DNA of 64,000 nt from an uncultured Gemmatimonadota bacterium (GTDB lineage Bacteria; Gemmatimonadota; Gemmatimonadetes; Gemmatimonadales; Gemmatimonadaceae), in NCBI GenBank assembly GCA_902826615.1, contig CADEFN010000005.1, forward strand, positions 124,001 to 188,000. The letters run 5' to 3'. The notes beneath the pieces were generated by a model, which saw only the letters and a list, made by a program, of their open reading frames with translations, did not search any database and was not told where the DNA came from. Below, in pieces: positions 19,805 through 28,515 of the stretch. The first letter of the stretch is position 1. The number at the start of each line of letters is the position of its first letter. Made by a program: the position numbers and the translations under genes.

Positions 19805-20490
19805 AGCCCTTTGAGCGGTTAGGCGAGGCGCATACGCCGCAAGGTACACGGATCAACTTGTATCGGCATGACGGGTCGTACGTGCTGCACGCCGATGGCA
19901 TCGAGCTCATGTCGTCGCGCCGGCATCTCTCGGAGGACAAGCTGGCGGAGGTGGCCTGTGCGCCGCTGCGCGAGGTGAAGGGTGCGCGGGTGCTGATCGG
20001 CGGGCTCGGCCTCGGGTTCACACTGCGGGAGGCACTCCGTCATTTGGCTGACGACGCCGAGGTGGTGGTGGCGGAGTTGATGGCCGAGGTGATTGCGTGG
20101 AACGCCAATCCCGAGTGGGACTTGTCGGCGGCAGCGATGCAGGACCCGCGGGTGCGGGTGGTCCATGATGATGTGGTGAATGTGCTGCAGGCCAATCCGG
20201 GCGGGTTCAACGCGATCATGCTGGACACCGACAATGGTCCCGACGGGATGTTGATGTCGGAGAACGCGCGGTTGTACGCGGCGCGCGGGAGCGCGACGGT
20301 GGTGGCCGCGCTGCGTGAGGGGGGGATGATTGTGTATTGGTCGGTGGGTGACGATCCGAAGTTTGTTGGTGTGTTGCAGCGGGCGGGGCTGAAGGTGGAG
20401 ACGATGCGGGTGCGTGCGCATGGGACGACGGGGCCTATGCACACGCTGTATGTGGCGACAAGGCGTGCTGTCTCACTCAGCGGCCGTTAG
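19801..20490 (+). CDS. Spermidine-synthase-like methyltransferase-fold protein
   Basis: A 229-residue Rossmann protein resembling the SpeE family: VLIGGLGLGFTLREAL is the nucleotide-binding glycine loop, VVVAELMAEVIAWN the acidic loop, and AIMLDTDNGP the active-site Asp region. It lacks the N-terminal beta domain of true spermidine synthases, so decarboxylated-SAM use is uncertain. Coupled by ATGA overlap to the M20 gene. The stop is a TAG within CGTTAGG. The last 30 bp recur at 23611-23640 as an apparent duplication remnant. Confidence 0.75.
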   Translation: MKPFERLGEAHTPQGTRINLYRHDGSYVLHADGIELMSSRRHLSEDKLAEVACAPLREVKGARVLIGGLGLGFTLREALRHLADDAEVVVAELMAEVIAWNANPEWDLSAAAMQDPRVRVVHDDVVNVLQANPGGFNAIMLDTDNGPDGMLMSENARLYAARGSATVVAALREGGMIVYWSVGDDPKFVGVLQRAGLKVETMRVRAHGTTGPMHTLYVATRRAVSLSGR

Positions 20491-20528
20491 GGATTCGCTC
20501 AATCACGGACGCTCTTGCATCGCATTCG

Positions 20529-23279
20529 TTAGGGCGAGCGGTGAGGAAGGAACCGCGCTGCGCTACCCCCGCCACGTTCCCCGGCGATAGGGTCGAGTGC
20601 GCAGGCATGCGGGGCTAAAGCGGAATCTATGACCACGGCGGGTGCGGTCACCTTGCGCCACGTCACCTTGCAAGAGGGGATTGCGACAAGTGGTCGGCCA
20701 AAACCCGAGTATGCCTGTGTGACTGCGGCGACGATTTCACTGCCATCTTCGGAATAACCCGTCCACAGGACTCCCCGGCCAGTTTCGGTCCAAAGGGTCG
20801 TGACCTGCTTCGTGGCGAGGTCGAGGGAGTAGACTGTACCCGACGACAGCGCTGCGGCCGGAGGAACGGGAATTTGGACCTGTGGTCCCTTCGCGACAGA
20901 AACGAGCGCTCGGTTCCCCACGGTTGGATGGGCCACGAACGCCAGGACAGGCTCGTTAAGGCCCGAAAATCCCGAGGTTGCCGTGGTGCTCGAGAGGAGT
21001 GTCGAGCCCGCATAGTGGTCGACTGTGACAAAGTAGGCCCCGCCGCCGGACGGGGCCGGCGCTATAGAAGTGAATACCGTTGAATCGCCCTCATGCGAGG
21101 TGCCGATAGAGGAGCGCCAGGCGCCGGAGGGAACAAGTGCGCTTGGGAGAGTTTGTGCAAGTTGCCACGAGCCGTTGGGCTGCCACACGAAGGGCTTGAC
21201 GTCATGGGCGACGACTCGACCGCCATGGTACGTGCCCATTGTGGTGGCGACGGGCGTCTGCGTTGCAATGACTTCTACTCCGGTTCCTCTTCGGACGGAG
21301 AGGTTCGCCCCGTCTGTCCATACTCTGTTGCCGCACAGCGGTGCTCCTGGGCGCTCGGCGGCTTTCTTCAAGGACTCGTAGGCGTTGAGAACTGGGAATT
21401 GGCCCGCAGTTCGCGTACCCAGCGCAGCTCCTTGAATCAAGAGATCCTTGACCTCGCGCGCCCTCAGGCGAGCGTCGAACGCCAACAGGAGTACCGCCGA
21501 ACCTGATACCAACGGAGCAGCGAAGGAGGTGCCTGATAGGGTCGCGTAGCTGGTAGGCCCAGTCATCGTCCCCACGGCCTCGCCAGGAGCAGCAAGGTCA
21601 GGAACAACTGTCGACTGCGCGGGCGGTGAGTAAAGCACGGTACCGGGTACGCGAGCTGCCGCCGCCACAACGAGTGCGTGAGAAGGGACTGAGTCCTTCA
21701 AAACAGGGAAGTACGAGAATGCCGGATCCGCTCCGGAATTGTTTCCAGCTGAAATCACGAAGAGGGGCGTGTCGACGGGGGCCCTCATCGCAAGCAGGTT
21801 CTTCACAAAGTGCCCGAATTGCGCACCAAATTTGTAGTCCGCAGCGCCCGCCACACCTGTTCGCAAGGTATCGATACCAAGCGAGATGTTTATGACCCGT
21901 TCTCCGTCGACTATTGCCGAATCGATGTGACTGGCGACACTGAGGTTTGACGACGACAACTTCCCGTTGTTCACCACAGGAATCCCGTTGTTCAACAACG
22001 TGGCGTCTCGCAACGACAGCGCAGCTCTCCGGGCGACGCCGCTCATCTGCAGCGTGTCATTCCCGCGCGCAGCAAGCACCATCGCCACCGACGTCCCGTG
22101 ACGATCGCTGACGTTGGGTAGGTTGATGCCGCTCGAATACCTGAGATTCTTCGTCAAGTCCGTCATCCCGGTCGTGTTCAGTCCGGCGTCGATGACGCTC
22201 ACGCGGATTGTTGAATCGCCAACGGAACACCCCCATACAAACGGGGCCGCAATTGCCGTCAGGGCCGATGTCGAGCGGAGTGCGGCCGGCGAAAACCCGC
22301 TGTCAGGACTGAGCAGGTAGTCGCTTCTCGTCCAGCCCTGACTATCCTGCGAGCGGTCATGCGCGGTTATGCCATCGAACACGAACTCAATGAGGGCCCC
22401 TCCCACCAGCGGATTAGCGTTCAGGGCATCAACCGCAGAGAAAATAGTCTGGTGGCTGGTGTCGCGCGGCAACCGGACCACATAGGCCCCATCCGGACCA
22501 GATCTGTATCCGCCGACCACGATGCCGCCCAACCCGCCAACTACGGCTGCTCTTTGCGCATTTGATGTCGTCGGTTTGAACGCAATGATGACTACGTCCT
22601 TAACAAACCTATAAGGCGCAAGCGCCGGACGGCTCACAACATTTGTGTCATGGTAGAAGTTGGTCGGCAATGTGTCTGGCGGTACGGCCGGCACCGTCCC
22701 CACCTCCTGCCCCGCCACCACCAGCTTCAGCCGCACATGCGGCGACCAGGTCGTCCCCCGGAACTCGACCCATCGCCGCTGGCTCGTTGCGCCCGGCGGC
22801 AACACCTGCGGCTGACCGGCTGGCGCCATGTAGGTGTCATAAAACCAGAACGCAATCCGCCCGGCCAAACTCGTCGAATCCGGCTGATAGCCCAGTATGT
22901 CGCTCACCCCACCTAACGGCTGCCCGTTGGCGTTGAACCGCTGCGCGCTGTCCGCATGAAAGCGCAACCGCAACCGCGGAATCACCGTCGTGGTCCCTTC
23001 ATTCTTCACGCGAATCGCAATGCGCAGCGCCCCAGTAGCTGCATCAAACGTCGCCGCGGTGTCACTGAACAGTTTCAGTTCCTGCGCCGGGCATCCGCTG
23101 GAGTTGTAGGTCTCTTCGATCACCGGCGTGTTCCCCTGCTGGAAGCGCACCTGAAAGCGCGCACACCCCTCGGCGCCCAGCTCGATCGTTGGCGCAGGCA
23201 CGCCCAAACGCGGCCCGGTGGATTGGGCCGGTTCGTCACAACTCAGGCAGAGCGTAGCAAGGGCAAGGGGCAGCAACAT
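20529..23279 (-). CDS. S8 (subtilisin-like) protease lipoprotein, copy 1
   Basis: A 916-residue exported serine protease. The chosen ATG at 23279 is preceded by GGAGGG and starts a short lipoprotein-type signal (MLLPLALATLCLSC). Residues to about 215 form an Ig-like N-terminal domain, then a propeptide-like segment. The catalytic Asp is in VSVIDAGLN, His in DRHGTSVAMVLAARG, the oxyanion Asn in ISAGNNSGAD and Ser in LSGTSFAAPLVSG. The C-terminal 230 residues are beta-rich and unlike those of copy 2. It probably degrades protein at the cell surface. It is a tandem paralogue of the gene at 23802-26657 with a nearly identical N-terminal domain. The stop TAA is inside a CCTAACG heptamer on the coding strand. 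Confidence 0.88.
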   Translation of the reverse strand: MLLPLALATLCLSCDEPAQSTGPRLGVPAPTIELGAEGCARFQVRFQQGNTPVIEETYNSSGCPAQELKLFSDTAATFDAATGALRIAIRVKNEGTTTVIPRLRLRFHADSAQRFNANGQPLGGVSDILGYQPDSTSLAGRIAFWFYDTYMAPAGQPQVLPPGATSQRRWVEFRGTTWSPHVRLKLVVAGQEVGTVPAVPPDTLPTNFYHDTNVVSRPALAPYRFVKDVVIIAFKPTTSNAQRAAVVGGLGGIVVGGYRSGPDGAYVVRLPRDTSHQTIFSAVDALNANPLVGGALIEFVFDGITAHDRSQDSQGWTRSDYLLSPDSGFSPAALRSTSALTAIAAPFVWGCSVGDSTIRVSVIDAGLNTTGMTDLTKNLRYSSGINLPNVSDRHGTSVAMVLAARGNDTLQMSGVARRAALSLRDATLLNNGIPVVNNGKLSSSNLSVASHIDSAIVDGERVINISLGIDTLRTGVAGAADYKFGAQFGHFVKNLLAMRAPVDTPLFVISAGNNSGADPAFSYFPVLKDSVPSHALVVAAAARVPGTVLYSPPAQSTVVPDLAAPGEAVGTMTGPTSYATLSGTSFAAPLVSGSAVLLLAFDARLRAREVKDLLIQGAALGTRTAGQFPVLNAYESLKKAAERPGAPLCGNRVWTDGANLSVRRGTGVEVIATQTPVATTMGTYHGGRVVAHDVKPFVWQPNGSWQLAQTLPSALVPSGAWRSSIGTSHEGDSTVFTSIAPAPSGGGAYFVTVDHYAGSTLLSSTTATSGFSGLNEPVLAFVAHPTVGNRALVSVAKGPQVQIPVPPAAALSSGTVYSLDLATKQVTTLWTETGRGVLWTGYSEDGSEIVAAVTQAYSGFGRPLVAIPSCKVTWRKVTAPAVVIDSALAPHACALDPIAGERGGGSAARFLPHRSP

Positions 23280-23430
23280 ACGCGGGGTCCCTCCAGTCGC
23301 GGGGAGCATGTAGTACACGCCTCATTCCGGAAAGGGTTACGCCCGGGCGGCGTCCCTCGCCGGCCCGGTCACTCTGTCCGATAGACTAGCACCCTAACTC
23401 CAAAAAAAAAAAGCGACTCGGGTCACAAAC
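23280..23430 (-). repeat. Duplicated protease promoter region, copy 1
   Basis: The leader of S8 copy 1, closely matching 26658-26807. Shared landmarks are the GGAGGG ribosome-binding site, GGAAAGGGTTACGCC (plus-strand reading), CCGGTCACTCTGTCCG, CACCCTAACTCC, an 11-nt A tract (T tract on the coding strand, 23402-23412) and GCGACTC-GGTCACAAAC. No confident -35/-10 pair was identified. Confidence 0.7.
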
Positions 23431-23441
23431 GAGGTACAGAT

Positions 23442-23473
23442 GCACGGGAGGCACGAGAGGTACGGGAAGCACG
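23442..23473. repeat. GGCACGGGA-type 9-mer repeat block A
   Basis: About 3.5 degenerate units of a 9-mer (GCACGGGAG, GCACGAGAG, GTACGGGAA, GCACG). The same family occurs at 26811-26846 and as a long inverted pair at 42611-42699. All three blocks are intergenic. Confidence 0.65.
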
Positions 23474-23498
23474 CACCGGCGGACCCGGCACCACGCGC

Positions 23499-23602
23499 GA
23501 GGTCGACGTCTCGCTCACCGCGCTTCCATCCGTCACGCCCATATCGTCCCGCACCGAAGCCTCTCTCAGCGGCATCACTTCGCTCCCATCCTTCACCAGC
23601 TG
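23499..23602 (-). pseudogene. Remnant of a VOC/glyoxalase-family gene
   Basis: About 102 bp that align without gaps to the middle of the intact VOC gene (28223-28324), with roughly 12 differences (about 88% identity by eye). Both ends of the gene are missing. It marks the edge of a tandem duplication that also produced the two S8 proteases. Confidence 0.7.
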
Positions 23603-23610
23603 GGCGCGCG

Positions 23611-23640
23611 GTCGCGGTGTCTCGCTCAGCGGCCGTTAGG
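23611..23640 (+). other. Remnant of the 3' end of the spermidine-synthase-like gene
   Basis: Thirty bases match 20462-20491, the stop-codon region of the spermidine-synthase-like gene, at 25 of 30 positions, with the last 16 identical (through CGGCCGTTAGG). It lies immediately after the VOC remnant and is read as the other side of the duplication junction. The remaining intergenic DNA to 23801 holds no recognisable feature. Confidence 0.5.
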
Positions 23641-23801
23641 CGCGCGCTCGAGGCGCTGCCATCCGTTCCCGGACCAGCGAGCAACGCGATCGCCGATCCG
23701 GGGTCCAGAGTGGTCTGGAGCACTATACGCGCGTCAATTGACTTCCGGGCCTCGGACCTGCGAGGAACGCGTGTGTCGCTCCACCGCGCCCCACGAAATC
23801 G

Positions 23802-26657
23802 TTAGCGCGTACCGATCGGCACCCATGATGCTGCTCTGGCGGACCCAACTGGCACCGTGAAGCAGGTGCTGCCAGAGAACGATGTGACGGAGATCATCGC
23901 CTGCAGCTTGAGCGAGTACCGCTTCAATGCGCAACCGGCAGAATAGTCACCCCAGGAAGCAGTGGGTACAAAGTACCAGAACTCGGTTCCATCCTCGCTG
24001 ATGCCTGGAGAGAAGGCGGACTGCAAGGGACCAGTGGACGGGCAAATTCCCCGGCAAGTGTTGAGGGTCGGTGCGAACGTCGGGTCGCTGAAGAGTGTCG
24101 TTGTTGCCCCAGTGGCCGTCGATACCTTGTGAAAGGTCAGAGTGCCGAACGCCGAACCGACATACGTCTGAATGATCGCGAAATCACCACTGGGGGAGAG
24201 CGCGCCGAAGGCGCCGGCAGCGCCGCCCGGATGAGTTACACCTGTCAGCGGGTCGTTGTACCCGCCGGCGAGACCACTAAACGTCTTGAACACCGGGAGA
24301 TGTGTGCCCGTTCGAAGCATCAGATTCAGCGATACGGTAACAGCTCCGGTAGTGAAGTTCTCGGTGGAGCCAAAGCTTAGTAGCGTGTCGGCATCATGCG
24401 ACCACCCGTGCCACGAGTTGGAGGAGCCGGTGATGCTTGGGTTGGGTATGGTGGTCCACGGCGCGGGCAGGACCTGCCAGCTCGTACCATTGTGTTGCGC
24501 CACGGTTTCCCAGCGACGTGGAAAGTCACCTGTCTCCCGAATCAGCTGCTTGCCGCCGTGAACGACGTCGATGTGGATGACCGTGTCTGGGTGTGTCGGG
24601 ATGGTGGCGATAGTTTCCATGGGCCCTGACCCGCGCGTGACTCGCACTGTGGTCGTACCACCCGTAGCGGAAGCGGGCGAGGCGACGACGACATTGCCGC
24701 ATAGCGGTGCTCCGGGCCGCTCGGCCGCCAGCTTCAACGACTCGTAAGCATTGAGAATCGGGTACTGCCCGGCGACTCGGCTGCCCCTCACCGCACCCTG
24801 GACCAGAAGCTGGCGCACCTCTCGTGCCGTGAGTCGGGGGTCAAACGCGAAGAGGAGCAAAGCTGAACCGGAGACCAGCGGCGCCGAGAAAGAGGTGCCG
24901 CTCGCTAAGACCACGCTGTTTGGTCCGTCCATCGAGTACACTTGCTCACCTGGGGCAGCGATATCTGGAACGATCCGAGATGCGGTGGGAGGGTTGTAGA
25001 AGGCGACACCGGGCGTGCGCCCGGCTGCCGTCACCACCAGCGTGTGGTTAGGAAGTGAGTCTTTGATGTATGGGTAGTAGGAGTACGCAGGGTCTGCGCC
25101 CGCGTTGTTGCCAGCAGCTACTACAAACAATGGTGTGTCGGCAGGCGCGTAGGATACCGAGTGCTTGACGGCCGCTGCCCATTTCGCCCCCCTATTGCGG
25201 AGCGCGCTGTCAGCAAGAACACCTGTCACCGCCGTGTCTGTACCCAGGGAGAGGTTCACTATCCTGGCTGAATCGTAGAAGACGGCGGAGTCAATGTGCG
25301 CTTTTGCGTCCAAGTTGCTTGATTTGGATTTGCCGTTGGGGAGCAGCTGCGGGACCCCGCCTGCGAGCATGGTGACGTCGCGCAGGCTGAGCTTGGCGCG
25401 CCAAGCCACGCCGGTCATAGAGGTGCTATCGTTGCCTCGCGCGGCGAGCAGCATCGACACAGCCGTGCCGTGCCGATCGGGGTTGTTCGCCCGGTTGAGA
25501 CCAGACCCGCGATAGAGATTCCTATTCAGGTCACTTAACCCGGTTGTGTGCAGACCCACATCGATGACGGCGACCGTGGCTGTGGTGTCGCCGACTGAGC
25601 AACCCCATGCCAGCGGCGCACTGATGGCGGCCAGGGCGCTGGTTTCGCGATTTGGTGCGGGGGCAAACCCGGAATCGGGCGACAACTTGAAGTCTGCCTT
25701 TGCCCATCCGTTTCCATCGTTCGCGCGCAAGAATGCCCCTACTCCGTCAAACACGCGTACAATATCAACGAGGGCAACCGCTGGGTTGTTGCGGAGCAGA
25801 ACGTCGGCAGCAAAGATTGCCCGATGGGATGAATCACGAGGGAGACGGACGACATATGATCCACCGGAGCTCCCGATTCGGTAACCGCCAACCACGATAC
25901 CTCCGACGCTGGCTATTGCCGCTGTACGTGCAGACGATGAGGCGTTCGCCTTAAAGACAACCCAAATAACATCGCGAACGAAGCGCCCAGGCGTGAGAGC
26001 GGGCGCGCTCACGATGTTTGAGTCGGCGTAGAAGTTTGCGGGCATGGTGTCCGGAGGTACCGCCGGCACCGCCCCCACTTCCTGCCCCGCCACCACCAGC
26101 TTCAGCCGCACATGCGGCGACCAGGTCGTCCCACGGAACTCGATCCACCGCCGCTCCGTCGTCGCGCCCGGCGGCAACACCTGCGGCTGACCGGCTGGCG
26201 CCATGTAGGTGTTATAAAACCAGAACGCAATCCGCCCGGCCAAACTCGTCGAGTCGGGCTGATACCCCAGAATGTCGCTCACCCCGCCTAACGGCTGCCC
26301 ATTGGCATTGAACCGCTGGGCGCTGTCGGCGTGAAAACGCAACCGCAACCGCGGTATCACGGTCGTGGTCCCCTCGTTCTTCACACGAATCGCAATCCGT
26401 AGCGCCCCCGTCGCGGCATCAAACGTCGCCGTGGTGTCGCTGAACAACTTCAGCTCTTGGGCGGGGCATCCGCTGGAGTTGTAGGTTTCCTCGATCACCG
26501 CGGTGTTCCCCTGCTGGAAGCGCACCTGAAAGCGCGCGCACCCCTCGGCGCCCAGCTCGATATTTGGCGCGGGCACCCCCAAACGCGGCCCTGTCGGCTG
26601 GGCCGGTTCGTCACAACTCAGGCAGAGCGTGGCCAGGGCCAGGGGAATCAGGAGCAT
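23802..26657 (-). CDS. S8 (subtilisin-like) protease lipoprotein, copy 2
   Basis: A 951-residue paralogue of the preceding protease. The ATG at 26657 follows GGAGGG and begins MLLIPLALATLCLSC. Residues to about 215 are almost identical to copy 1. The catalytic domain keeps Asp (VAVIDVGLH), His (DRHGTAVSMLLAARG), Asn (VAAGNNAGAD) and Ser (ASGTSFSAPLVSG) but has diverged substantially. The roughly 270-residue C-terminal domain is beta-rich, unrelated by eye to that of copy 1, and carries late cysteines (LNTCRGICPS, GSTCF) absent there. Probably a cell-surface protease with a different target or attachment. Confidence 0.88.
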   Translation of the reverse strand: MLLIPLALATLCLSCDEPAQPTGPRLGVPAPNIELGAEGCARFQVRFQQGNTAVIEETYNSSGCPAQELKLFSDTTATFDAATGALRIAIRVKNEGTTTVIPRLRLRFHADSAQRFNANGQPLGGVSDILGYQPDSTSLAGRIAFWFYNTYMAPAGQPQVLPPGATTERRWIEFRGTTWSPHVRLKLVVAGQEVGAVPAVPPDTMPANFYADSNIVSAPALTPGRFVRDVIWVVFKANASSSARTAAIASVGGIVVGGYRIGSSGGSYVVRLPRDSSHRAIFAADVLLRNNPAVALVDIVRVFDGVGAFLRANDGNGWAKADFKLSPDSGFAPAPNRETSALAAISAPLAWGCSVGDTTATVAVIDVGLHTTGLSDLNRNLYRGSGLNRANNPDRHGTAVSMLLAARGNDSTSMTGVAWRAKLSLRDVTMLAGGVPQLLPNGKSKSSNLDAKAHIDSAVFYDSARIVNLSLGTDTAVTGVLADSALRNRGAKWAAAVKHSVSYAPADTPLFVVAAGNNAGADPAYSYYPYIKDSLPNHTLVVTAAGRTPGVAFYNPPTASRIVPDIAAPGEQVYSMDGPNSVVLASGTSFSAPLVSGSALLLFAFDPRLTAREVRQLLVQGAVRGSRVAGQYPILNAYESLKLAAERPGAPLCGNVVVASPASATGGTTTVRVTRGSGPMETIATIPTHPDTVIHIDVVHGGKQLIRETGDFPRRWETVAQHNGTSWQVLPAPWTTIPNPSITGSSNSWHGWSHDADTLLSFGSTENFTTGAVTVSLNLMLRTGTHLPVFKTFSGLAGGYNDPLTGVTHPGGAAGAFGALSPSGDFAIIQTYVGSAFGTLTFHKVSTATGATTTLFSDPTFAPTLNTCRGICPSTGPLQSAFSPGISEDGTEFWYFVPTASWGDYSAGCALKRYSLKLQAMISVTSFSGSTCFTVPVGSARAASWVPIGTR

Positions 26658-26807
26658 GCGCGGGGACCCTCCAGTCACGTTGAGCATGTACTACACGCCT
26701 CATCCCGGAAAGGGTTACGCCGGGAAGGCGCCTGTCACCGCCCCGGTCACTCTGTCCGGGAGTGTAGCACCCTAACTCCAAAAAAAAAAAGCGACTCTGG
26801 TCACAAA
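26658..26807 (-). repeat. Duplicated protease promoter region, copy 2
   Basis: The counterpart of 23280-23430, upstream of S8 copy 2. It has the same GGAGGG site, the same 11-nt homopolymer (26780-26790) and the same flanking blocks, with scattered substitutions concentrated in the 26720-26765 stretch. Confidence 0.7.
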
Positions 26808-26810
26808 CAA

Positions 26811-26846
26811 CGGAGGCACGAGAAGTACGGGAGGCACGAGAACCAC
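26811..26846. repeat. GGCACGGGA-type 9-mer repeat block B
   Basis: About four degenerate 9-mer units (GGCACGAGA, AGTACGGGA, GGCACGAGA, ACCACG) between the copy 2 promoter and the 3' end of the ATPase gene. Its position relative to the S8 promoter is the same as block A, so it was part of the duplicated unit. Confidence 0.65.
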
Positions 26847-26853
26847 GCGGTGC

Positions 26854-28008
26854 TCAGCTCCCCAGCACCTCACCGGTTGTGAGCGCTCGCAGGAAGTCAC
26901 GCACCGGATACACCTGGATGCCTCGGTCCTTGAGCCGCTCCTGCCCGGTGTACACTGCCACGGCTGAGCTGATGGCTCCCTCTTCCCGAAGTGTAGCCAG
27001 GGACGTCCCGTGTTCGCGCCGCCACACCCCGGATGCCTTGACTTCGATACCTACACGCCGCTTGCCCCGTTCCCACACGAAGTCCACTTCAGTCCCCGAC
27101 GGCGTGCGCCAGTAGGACAGTGCTCCGCCAAGCCCTTGCTCGTTCATGGCGGCACGCAGCTCGTGAAAGATGAGTGTCTCGAGCAGGTGGCCGCGCTCCG
27201 CGCCTTCGAGAGGCTCACGGGTCCGACCGGCAAGCGCACGCGTGACCCCGGTATCAAAGAGGTAGAACTTGGGATGTTGCACCTCCTTGATACGCGCACG
27301 CGGCGTCCAGGCAGGCAGCCAGGTCCCGATCAGTGTGTCCACGAGCACCTCGAAAAACCGTGCGACCGTTGGGCGCGCCACACCCGCGTCTCGCGCCACG
27401 CCCGCAACGTTCACCACCTGACCGTTGCACAACGCGGCCACGGCCAGAAAGCGTGCAAAGACCCCCATGTCGCGTGCCAGCGCCTCCTGCTGAATTTCCT
27501 CGCGCAGGTAGGTACCGACGTAGGCATCGAGCAGGTCGTGCGCCGCCGCGGGCTCGCTCCGTATTTGAGGGAGACACCCATTGCCGAGCAGGTCGTCCAG
27601 GTCGAACGCATATCCCAGCTCTGCCCCGGTAAGCGGAAAGAAGTGGCGAGTCACCGCGCGTCCCGCGAGCAGGTTCGTGTCGAGCCGGCGCAGCTTGCGT
27701 GCGCTCGATCCGCTCAGCGCGAAGCGGTATCGCGATCCGTACTCGGCGATCATCGCGTGTACCTCGTCCAGGAGCGCGGGCATTCGCTGCACTTCGTCGA
27801 CCACCACCCATGACCCTTTGGGTAGGGCCTCTACCCGCGCGCGAAAGAGCTCAGGGTTCCGGGAGAGATCGAGAACGGTCTGAAGCCGCAGCAGGTCGAA
27901 CCAGGTGGCGCCGGGGAGCTGCTGGCGAAGCCAGGTGCTTTTTCCGGTGCCACGCGGGCCAAAGAGGAAGAATGTCCTTTCGGGGAGGGGGAGACGGCGT
28001 GTATACAT
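26854..28008 (-). CDS. AAA ATPase with DUF4143 domain
   Basis: A 384-residue protein with an N-terminal AAA_14 domain (Walker A FGPRGTGKS near residue 20, Walker B WVVVDEVQRMP) and a C-terminal DUF4143 nuclease-like domain (TPSGTEVDFVWERGKRRVGIEVKAS, resembling a PD-(D/E)XK core with D-x(n)-E-x-K). Family members are scattered and mobile among genomes; their function is poorly defined. The start is taken at the ATG at 28008; an ATG at 28017 and a GTG at 28038 are in frame. All of these lie inside a perfect interrupted palindrome (27999-28049). The gene sits where copy 1 of the duplication has none, so it may be an insertion. Confidence 0.88.
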   Translation of the reverse strand: MYTRRLPLPERTFFLFGPRGTGKSTWLRQQLPGATWFDLLRLQTVLDLSRNPELFRARVEALPKGSWVVVDEVQRMPALLDEVHAMIAEYGSRYRFALSGSSARKLRRLDTNLLAGRAVTRHFFPLTGAELGYAFDLDDLLGNGCLPQIRSEPAAAHDLLDAYVGTYLREEIQQEALARDMGVFARFLAVAALCNGQVVNVAGVARDAGVARPTVARFFEVLVDTLIGTWLPAWTPRARIKEVQHPKFYLFDTGVTRALAGRTREPLEGAERGHLLETLIFHELRAAMNEQGLGGALSYWRTPSGTEVDFVWERGKRRVGIEVKASGVWRREHGTSLATLREEGAISSAVAVYTGQERLKDRGIQVYPVRDFLRALTTGEVLGS

Positions 28009-28049
28009 AGTGAGCATAATAACGGTAAAAATGCTCACGGGGTATACAC
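27999..28049 (-). promoter_or_regulatory. Perfect two-part inverted repeat over the ATPase start
   Basis: The arms are GTGTATAC-(3 nt)-GTGAGCAT and ATGCTCAC-(3 nt)-GTATACAC, separated by 13 nt. Both 8-bp halves pair perfectly. In the mRNA the hairpin would contain all three candidate start codons (28038, 28017, 28008). In DNA it could be an operator or a target site. It lies between the VOC stop (28063) and the ATPase. Confidence 0.7.
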
Positions 28050-28062
28050 CTGCTTGGGGCGC

Positions 28063-28461
28063 CTACCCGTCCGCCTTCTGTGCGAAGACCACAAGATGCC
28101 CGCCCGGCTCCCTCACCCCAAACTCGTGCATCCCATAGAACGTCGTCCGGCGCGGCAGGGCCAATGGGTAGTCACCCAGCGCCCGCTCGACTTCACCCAG
28201 ATCGCTCACGTCCATGAACAACGCGGTCGACGTCCCACTCACCGCGCTTCCATCCGTCACGCCCAGGTCCTCCCGCACCGAAGCCTCGCTCTGCAGCATC
28301 ACCTCGGTCCCGTCCTTCACCAGCATCGCGAAGCCTAACGCGTCGCCATGGGGCACCTCGGCCACCTTGGTGAATCCGAGGGTCTGCTCCCAGAAGGCCA
28401 GGCTGGGTTCCACCGCCTTGACCACCAGCACCGCTGTGATCCTGTTTGCCTGAAACGTCAT
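28063..28461 (-). CDS. VOC/glyoxalase-fold protein
   Basis: A 132-residue vicinal-oxygen-chelate protein, one domain made of two beta-alpha-beta-beta-beta halves: AVLVVKAVEPSLAFWEQTLGF opens the first and FMDVSDLGEVERAL the second, with FGVREPGGHLVVFAQ at the end. This group includes glyoxalases and bleomycin-resistance-type binding proteins; substrate unknown. It lies 54 bp downstream of an AraC regulator in the same direction and is probably its target. A fragment of a second copy survives at 23499-23602. Confidence 0.85.
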   Translation of the reverse strand: MTFQANRITAVLVVKAVEPSLAFWEQTLGFTKVAEVPHGDALGFAMLVKDGTEVMLQSEASVREDLGVTDGSAVSGTSTALFMDVSDLGEVERALGDYPLALPRRTTFYGMHEFGVREPGGHLVVFAQKADG

Positions 28462-28515
28462 TGTTCGTGTGCGTTGAATGTGTCGATGAATAACCTCAGC
28501 TGAATCTGCCGGGTC

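Noticed and set aside
20462-28461. Transposon or insertion sequence as the cause of the protease duplication
   Set aside because: No transposase gene, terminal inverted repeats or target-site duplication was seen. Simple unequal exchange or tandem duplication explains the junction.
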